Source: Prostheceraeus crozeri (Eukaryota; Platyhelminthes; Polycladida; Euryleptidae). From it: a stretch of DNA of 64,000 nucleotides. The translations under genes were made by a program, and so were the position numbers. Every line of letters begins with the position of its first letter. The stretch's first letter is position 1. Shown here piece by piece: positions 57,400 to 64,000 of the stretch. The stretch lies in assembly GCA_907163375.1 (NCBI GenBank), contig CAJQUW010003469.1, positions 124,001-188,000 on the forward strand. Direction: 5' to 3'. The notes beneath the pieces were generated by a model, which made no database searches, was not told the DNA's origin, and saw nothing but the letters and a program-made list of their open reading frames with translations.

Positions 57400-58255
57400 G
57401 AAGAGCAGTCTGACCGGGGTCAGTATTAGGCCCTTTTCTTTTTAACATGTTCATTTCTTCATTCAATGTCAAGCATCGAAATGCTCATCTCATAAAGATC
57501 GCAGATGACGCATCTTTGGAATCTTGTGAGCGTGGCTGTGTTCCTCCATCTTTTTTGTCTGATGTAATTGAATGGACAAAGGAAAAACGCATGTATCTGA
57601 ACTTTTCTAAGTGCTGTCAATTATTAATTAAAAAGCCAAGAGTGTCTTGCGAGGTCCTGTTACCATATGCTGAAGTTACTGTGTCTCAATCAAGTATTAT
57701 TCTAGGAGTCACGTTGACAGATAATGTATCTTGGAAAGAACATTTCAATCGAATTACCAGAACAGGAGGGAGAAGACTCTATATTTTGAGAATACTGAAG
57801 CGCTTTATCAGCAAGCCTATACTCTTGTATGCAATCCCGGTATTTGGTGAAATTGCTCCATCTTCATTAACAAAGATCAACAGAGTCATGAAACGGGCTC
57901 CTCATATCATCTGTAACCTTGAATGCTCATGTGACATAATGCCAGACAGATAAATTCTCTTGTCCTCCGACTTTTTCACAAGTGCATGAACACTCACCAT
58001 CCGCTGAATCCACTTATGCCCCTACGCCTCCCGAACTCACTGCTTTTCACTGTTACACATTCACGCTCGTTCATATCTTATGCATGTCGACTTTCTAATT
58101 TGAAATTGTAGCTGCTTGAATTTATCTGATTTTACGTGATGCAAATCATTGCAATGCACACTTTCTTATTGTGCCAGCTATATTTTTTAATAATTTGTAA
58201 CTTGTGATTTTCATTATCCGAAATAAACACATGTTAATATTATCATATTAACTCC
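57400..58255 (+). mobile_element. LINE fragment, reverse transcriptase part
   Basis: The plus strand shows PGSVLGPFLFNMF and, in the open frame 57,447-57,953, a palm motif IADD in KIADDASL, then LGVTLTDNVSWKEHF and GGRRLYILRILK. It is the same family as the fragment at 50,070. The frame changes near the start and the tail is AT-rich. Truncated at 5' and inactive. It meets an opposite-strand LINE fragment at 58,256. Confidence 0.75.
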
Positions 58256-59060
58256 GAACATCTGGACAGTTCAAGCGACGAATAATTCCTAGAATTATTA
58301 GCCTTTTCCTCGTTTCGCGATAACTTCCTGGACGTGAGCGTCCCAATCAAAATCAGATGAAATAATCAAACCTAGCAGATTTATGTTGTGTTGTTGGATT
58401 ATGACAGGCATGATCCATCGGCAATCTTGCTCCCGGATAGAGATCAGCTGTTTTTTGTTACAATGTCCGTAATCTGCTTTTTTTCGAAATTAATAGGAAG
58501 CTTGTCGGAATGTGACCAGCTGATCAGCATTCCCACTCTTCCTGTAGACGACCGTCTGTCTCGCTGTCCAGGAAGTAAAGAATAATAACGTCATCTGCGT
58601 ATTTAACTATCGATGAGTTACCAAATTGTGTTTCAATGGAGTCCGTTGCCAGGCAGATTGTAGCCCTCAACACACTGACCTGTGGGAAGCGTTGGTCACT
58701 TGAGTGCAAACAGAAGTCTGGCCGCTGAGACGCACTCTTTGTTGAAACTGTTAACCCATTGAACGGTTGATTATGGTGCATTGATAGTGGCATGTGTTAG
58801 TATATCGAAGGCCTTGATGAAGTCGATGGGCAGTACACGGACCGCTCCCCTCTCACAGTCCAAGAAGTTCATAATACGATGGCAAGTGAGACTGAGAGCC
58901 GATGTTTTCACCGTATCTGATCGTAGGAGACAGGCGCACTGAGACCCGTCCAGTTGAGTACGATGAGCTGATGCGACATAGCAAAGAAATTTGACACTTT
59001 AGAGGTAAGATGCAGTAAAGGCGTAGCAGTCTGAAGAGCAAATGTTGGTGGAAACCGATC
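58256..59060 (-). mobile_element. LINE fragment, minus strand
   Basis: The minus strand reads a finger segment VLPIDFIKAFDILTHA (about 58,850-58,800), then IVKYADDVIILY with the YADD catalytic box (about 58,620), and then LLGLIISSDFDWDAHV toward 58,300. These are the standard landmarks of a CR1/Jockey-like reverse transcriptase. Several frame changes, no complete ends, inactive. Confidence 0.7.
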
Positions 59061-59829
59061 TGTTATATATACAAGTTAGATTCCTATGGCTAGTAGTGAT
59101 TCCAGAGTTCTGTCATGTTTTGAGGGAGCATATGGTGTGGAAAAGAATTGTGCTTCATAGAAAGCAATCGTGATGATAACAGTCGGCAACTGTTTTCAGT
59201 TACAGGCCTCTCACAACACACGTCCTGAATTTCCTGTATATAATTACTGTGAAATGTGTAAAATTTTCCTGAGAAATAATGCTCTGCCCTGAAAGTCCTA
59301 AATACTTCGAATAAATGGAAAAACGCCGCACTATATACAGCTATTGCCATAAATATGACACACATTCTCATACGTCTCTGTCTCTGTTCTACATGTAAGT
59401 AGTGAAGGGTACTCATGTTGGTTGCTGCTGTCCGATAATGTCAAACTAGCATCTCCTGGCGATAATTATCACCCTGAATTATCGATAAAAGAGTAGTCGC
59501 ACCTAATTATGCTTTTCTGAATATGCAACCACCAATTATATTGCGGAATTATCAGAAGATCTTTTCCCCGTTGCCTAAGAAAATACGGCGCAAGCTCTGG
59601 TGCTCATAGATCCACTTCGCGTGACATTACACCACGTGCGGACGAAAGGCAGAGCATCTGCGATTTCACTTTTTCTTGATTCATCTGAGAGTCAACACTC
59701 CTGTGACCTGCAAATTTCAGTCATCCTCCAAGCGAGGTTACACCATCCGATTAGTTTAACTTACGGTAGACCTCAATAATCACACGAGAATATAATCAGA
59801 ATTCAACGCTCAGATAGAGTCGTGGGATC

Positions 59830-61320
59830 GAATACTGCCAGCGCTGCGTTTTTTTGTGAGTATTGGATTTTTCTTACTTTTTTTAGAGTATATTGTCTAC
59901 CTATTCTGTATAATATGCGAGTAGAATCTCTCATTGAATGTTAACCTTCTTCATCGCTGGAAAATGATATTCTCGGTGTAGCGAGAAGGCTGAAGACTTT
60001 CGTGATGGAAAACGAAATCGACCAACTTAGAGATGAAGTGAGAAAGTATGCCTCTTTGTAAATGTCTGATTTGTCAGGAGATACAACCGTAGTACAGTAT
60101 TGGAAAGAAACTGCTGAAACTCATGAACTTCCAGTGTTGAAGCGCATCGTTCATGCATGTCTGTGTGTGTCTATGCTTGCCTCATGGTAACGCAGATATA
60201 GAAAGAAGTTTCAGCCAAATAGCTGTGGTCATGACTAAAACCATGGGGTTCCACTAAAACCATAGGAATTCCATCTCCAGCGAAAACCTCAACAAGGTTC
60301 TGTTCACAAAAAGTCATTTGATCGCCAGAAATCTCGAGCCTTGGGAAGTTGAGTTCAAGGAAACTTTAACAACAAGACTTCAAAATGCCCATGCCTATAT
60401 GAAGAAGGTAAAACAAATGGAGAAAGAGTTAGAAGAATCAAGAAAAAGACAAGCCGAAATTGACGATCTTCGGGCAGCTCTAGAAGTTGAAAAGAACTTG
60501 CAAGAAGAAGAAAAGACACTGTTGAAAGAGGAGGGTCTTCAGGAAAAAAAGGAAGGAAGCTGAAGACCTTCGAAAAGCCCAAGAAATGTTGACAGATCAT
60601 TCAATTGCCTCCACTACGAATGACAAGAAATTGGTGGAAATTAAACGAAAGCAGAAAAGGCAAATGAAAAGGTCCTTGACGCGGCATTGAAATCATGAAG
60701 ATCGATCAATGACCTAGGGAAAATTCCGAAAAATTAACATTTTTTATCAAAAAAGTGATTCACATTTATGCGGCAGTACCGCCTTCCAGTATCTTTTAGT
60801 TTGCGTTTTTCAAATTTAGGCTATTGTTTATAAAACTACTCAGTTAAAGGACTTTCTCTATTTACTGTTTTTAATTTGTGCAATGAATGACTTCGACAAG
60901 TAATTATTTCCTTCGTCTGAGCAAACAGCTCCTATCATTTCTATTATTTTATGCTAGTGATGCGTATACATGTACTTAATATATCTTTAAAACTCATCTC
61001 ATCTTTATATTTCAAATTCATGTACTAGATCAATAAGTTTGAAACTTCTGGACTCCATGCATGTATTATATTTGCCATGATCTCTTAATAAAGAAGCACG
61101 ATATAGCAGTGTCAACGATATTTTTGGTGATTCAGTTCTCTTAATACAATGAATCGCACAAAGACATTTACATGTCAAGATTAGAAATCGATCATAGAAG
61201 CCATTACTTTAGCAGAATAATAGTATATTCTGTTTACCATACGTGAAATTACAAACGAGCACATCTGCGCTTTTTGTTGAACTGCGTTATTTTTTAAAAA
61301 AATCCGCGCTGGCAGCACTG
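59830..61320 (+). mobile_element. hAT element remnant with perfect 8-bp TSD
   Basis: GTGGGATC flanks both sides (59,822-59,829 and 61,321-61,328). The ends GAATACTGCCAGCGCTGCG and, as complement of the right end, CAGTGCTGCCAGCGCGGA are related over about 25 bp and continue into a T-run. The interior holds a decayed transposase C-terminus. The end sequence resembles that of the MITE at 41,055-41,636. Confidence 0.85.
60061..60700 (+). pseudogene. hAT transposase C-terminus with coiled-coil tail, decayed
   Basis: The first part reads VVQYWKETAETHELPVLKRIV, then, after a frame change, NADIERSFSQIAVVMTKT and, further on, SISSENLNKVLFTKSH. This is the dimerisation region of hAT transposases (ERSFS is the signature). 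It continues into an uninterrupted 80-residue coiled coil (60,318-60,563: MEKELEESRKRQAEIDDLRA and so on). The N-terminal catalytic part is missing. A coiled-coil extension after the dimerisation domain is seen in some hAT-derived proteins, but here several breaks make a domesticated gene unlikely. Confidence 0.7.
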
Positions 61321-61789
61321 GTGGGATCTCTCAGGTTCATGCATTCGACTTCTTGGAAGAAATTGATGAGGCTATCGTCTTGTGACCCTTTGTGTTCCAC
61401 CAGTTAAGTCGATTCCTAACTAAAACGTCTGAAGAGGAAGAGCTGCGGACTATATTTTCTTCATTACTGGAATTTTTTGAAACTTCTGTTCGATCTTCAG
61501 CGAGGTAGATACAACCATTTTTAACGCGAGCCATGCTAGATGACTAATTAATCACCTCAAATCGGCTGATTATCTCCCCTAAAGCGAACCAATTTCTATG
61601 AATTGCCATAATATCGACATATTTCCCTACTTTCGCTTCTAAGGTTCTCAAAAAGATAGACAAAATTCATATTGACACTTATTGAGTATAAATTGTATCC
61701 TTCACAATTTGCATTTGCTGCGGTATTCAATGGCTTCAATTTCATTGCCATTCCATAATTTCTAGGGAGATTATGCCATAACTATTTTC

Positions 61790-64000
61790 ATTTCAAGAAA
61801 AAAGTGTTTTATTTAAAGGATGTACACTACAAGTAATATAAAGTTCATAAAAAGTCCTATTTCTGTCCTCTAGGAAACAAGCCGCATTCCCTCGCTGGAT
61901 GTCGAGACTAATTCTCTGCATTAGCCACGCAGCCTCCCTCCTGTCTCCTGTTGTCATTGTGAGACGCCTCCCAACTGATTCCAAGAAGGTCTTGGTCAAA
62001 TCCCTATAGCACCACACGTCTCAACAGCCACTGGTTGGACTACAAAGCGGTCAGCGAGAGTGATGCACTTGGCTAACTTCCTCGCTTCAGCCGCACTCAC
62101 AGCACCTCCAGCTCCAGTGGCAGATACCGACAAATTCGTGAGAGAGAACGTGTCGGAGCATGTGGCATCCCAAACCATGCATCTACCTCTCAGGAAAGGA
62201 AGGAGAGTCAGGCCATCTGGACGCCTGCCATCTCCGCGGTCCAATCCTAGAGACTCAATAATGGGTGAAAGGCCACATTTTGATAAGGCTCGACGCACTG
62301 TCTAATTCAGAGCTGCATGGCGTAAAGTTCTGTACCTGCGCTGTACCGGCAAGACAGGGTGTGAATTCTAAGCTTATCGATCGTGCCTTTGCACTCTACT
62401 GCCGACACGCATTGCAACAGCAAACCGAAAGGATTGATTATCCAGCATTGTTCTGGCGATGGCGATTGGGACAGCATGTAGGCAAGATCCGCTGTAAGCC
62501 GATTGTGCTCCAAGAAGCCTTGCTCGTTACAGGCTGTTAGTGTTGGCAAGCCATTCCTGAATTTGATTATCATATTGAGCTTTGTCCCAAGCACGCTGCT
62601 GACTCCTGATATTTTCATGTGGAATATTATTCTCGCCATACTTATCCGTCCACCGATCAAGAACATTGTTGAGTCGACTGATATGACAGGATCCAGGAAT
62701 GTTTGTGAGGATTTTTATGACAAGTTGACTTGATGAAAATGACGAGGACAAATAGGCTGGGAGAGCAATATCAGATGATTGTCGAATTCCAAGGCCGCCA
62801 GAACTTATTGGTTGCTTCGCATGTACCCACGAGCGCTGGTCGAAATTTATGTTCATATTTTTTTTCTAATCCGTATTTGATCACTGCATCCAGGCGCTTA
62901 AGTGCTTCTTTTTCATCAAAGCAAGGAGCTGATCGCAGAAGGTAAGTCAGTCTCGGAATTAATAAACTGCGACTGAGGAGAAGAAATGCGATATGACTGT
63001 TGACTTCTTCCAGTCGATGAGAGGCCAATTGGCTTTTTGATAATAGCCTCCTTCTCAGTCAAGTCTCTACTGGCAGCATGAACTGCCAATGGAGATCCAG
63101 GGAAAGAAAGGTTCTCTCTGGGGCATGTAATAGACGGTAGTAGATTCCGTATACGAATTTCTGCATCTTGGAAAGCACTCTCACAAAATCCAATGTTAAT
63201 CATTTCACACTTCGATGAATTAATATCGAGACCGATCTCCTGAAAGTCGCCAATAAGCTTTTGTATATCGGCGCAAACTCTGTCCAATCGTCCGGCAATT
63301 GTGGCATCATCCAGGTGGCATAGATTGAATGGAGATTTCATGGCTCTGGCGATGGGATCAATGGTGAGGGAGAAGAGAAGTGGTCTGGCCACATCACCTT
63401 GATGAACACCTCTCTCAGATTTGATCATCTTTTCTTGGAAAAATAATGAAGAAGGGGATCGATGGCATTTATTTACCATTGGAAGGAGCTCAGGGGCACG
63501 GTTTGCTACAGATTCAATCAGACGATGGTGCTTATTGTGAAAAGAGCAGCAAGCAATCGATTTGCGGCATCACCAACACTGTCTGCTGTTAAGTCTTTGA
63601 GCTGGAGAGGCAAAAGACCATCTAATCCGCTTCCTGAAGCACCCACAAAGGACTTGATGGATTTTCGAGTATCATGGATCGTGAATTTCACACGCAAATC
63701 TCCGGTTGTATCATCAAGTTTCAGAAAGGACTCATTATCAAAACCTAGCGGATGTTTTTTTCTCAATTACACTTCTGTTTCATCTGAGAAGTCTGGTATA
63801 TCAGTAGAACATAGAGCGCGAATAGCGGCACGCATGTCATGGGCGGCCAGCTTCGATTGCAGAATCCTATCCAGATCTTTCGAACTCATTTGTTTGACAA
63901 CTTTTCTGCAACCGTCCTCCGTTGAAGTAAGGTCGGGCAGTGGGGACAATCCTGACAAAAAGTCTGCTGCTTGCTGCTTGCTGCAAGAGATGTCTGACGT
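61790..64000 (-). mobile_element. LINE with C-terminal restriction-like endonuclease, runs off the window
   Basis: From the right edge leftwards, the minus strand shows MRAAIRALCSTD (about 63,830) and SFVGASGSGLDGLLPLQLKDL (about 63,650), then a reverse-transcriptase palm ERGVHQGDVARPLLFSLTIDPI with LDDAT (about 63,390-63,300). These are followed by RLTYLLRSAPCF, SSGGLGIRQSSDIALPAYL, and finally RPDGLTLLPF...WDATCSDT (about 62,200), which fits a PD-(D/E)xK-type endonuclease, ending near GNAACFL (61,880). That order is typical of non-LTR elements with a C-terminal restriction-like endonuclease (R2/Hero-like). At least four frame changes make it inactive, and the 5' part lies beyond the window. 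Confidence 0.75.

Overview
This is a piece of animal genome, most likely a marine invertebrate. It is AT-rich, its host genes carry introns, and it is dominated by mobile elements. Short palindromic motifs such as TAGGCCTAC and TACATGTA (around 3,540 and 41,565) are frequent in echinoderm and hemichordate DNA, but that is only a hint at the lineage. The only convincing host gene is a short-chain dehydrogenase of the HSD17B12 type (very-long-chain 3-oxoacyl-CoA reductase). It is present in two same-strand copies, at 9,143-11,629 and 36,158-39,039, inside a duplicated block of about 4.5-5 kb.

Between the two copies sits the most interesting object: a 19.4-kb virus-like fossil of the Polinton/adintovirus type (14,788-34,207). 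It has a perfect 6-bp target duplication, AG...CT termini and long terminal inverted repeats built from ~318-bp tandem units. It carries a protein-primed family-B DNA polymerase. It also carries an unusual accessory set: a TATA-binding-protein-like gene, a DEDDh-exonuclease-like gene split by a LINE insertion, a RING-like protein, two paralogues of an unrecognised family, three stand-alone relatives of the polymerase N-terminal module, a zinc-finger gene and a coiled-coil gene. I see no capsid, packaging ATPase, protease or integrase gene. It is lightly broken (a handful of breaks), so it looks fairly young.

Layout: 1-3,053 holds a foldback repeat and otherwise nothing recognised. 3,062-5,651 is a hAT transposon with a target duplication. 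8,041-13,167 holds HSD17B12-like copy 1, bracketed by short hAT-like ends. 14,788-34,207 is the Polinton-like element. 35,241-40,310 holds HSD17B12-like copy 2, with a pogo/Tigger-type MITE inserted after the duplication. From 41 kb to the end is a transposon graveyard: a hAT MITE (41,055-41,636), an unclassified element with inverted ends (42,535-44,431), a Crypton-like tyrosine recombinase (45,124-46,138), a foldback element (49,503-50,068) next to a LINE fragment, a hAT remnant with a BED finger (50,944-51,641), two tail-to-tail LINE fragments (57.4-59.06 kb), a hAT remnant with a perfect 8-bp target duplication (59,830-61,320) and a LINE with a C-terminal restriction-like endonuclease that runs off the end of the window.

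On function: the two reductase copies should both act in endoplasmic-reticulum fatty-acid elongation if expressed. Inside the fossil, plus-strand genes lie on the left and the polymerase-containing block lies on the minus strand. Several promoters share one plan, a TATA box, a short leader exon and a consensus splice donor, which together with the TBP-like gene suggests an element that managed its own transcription.
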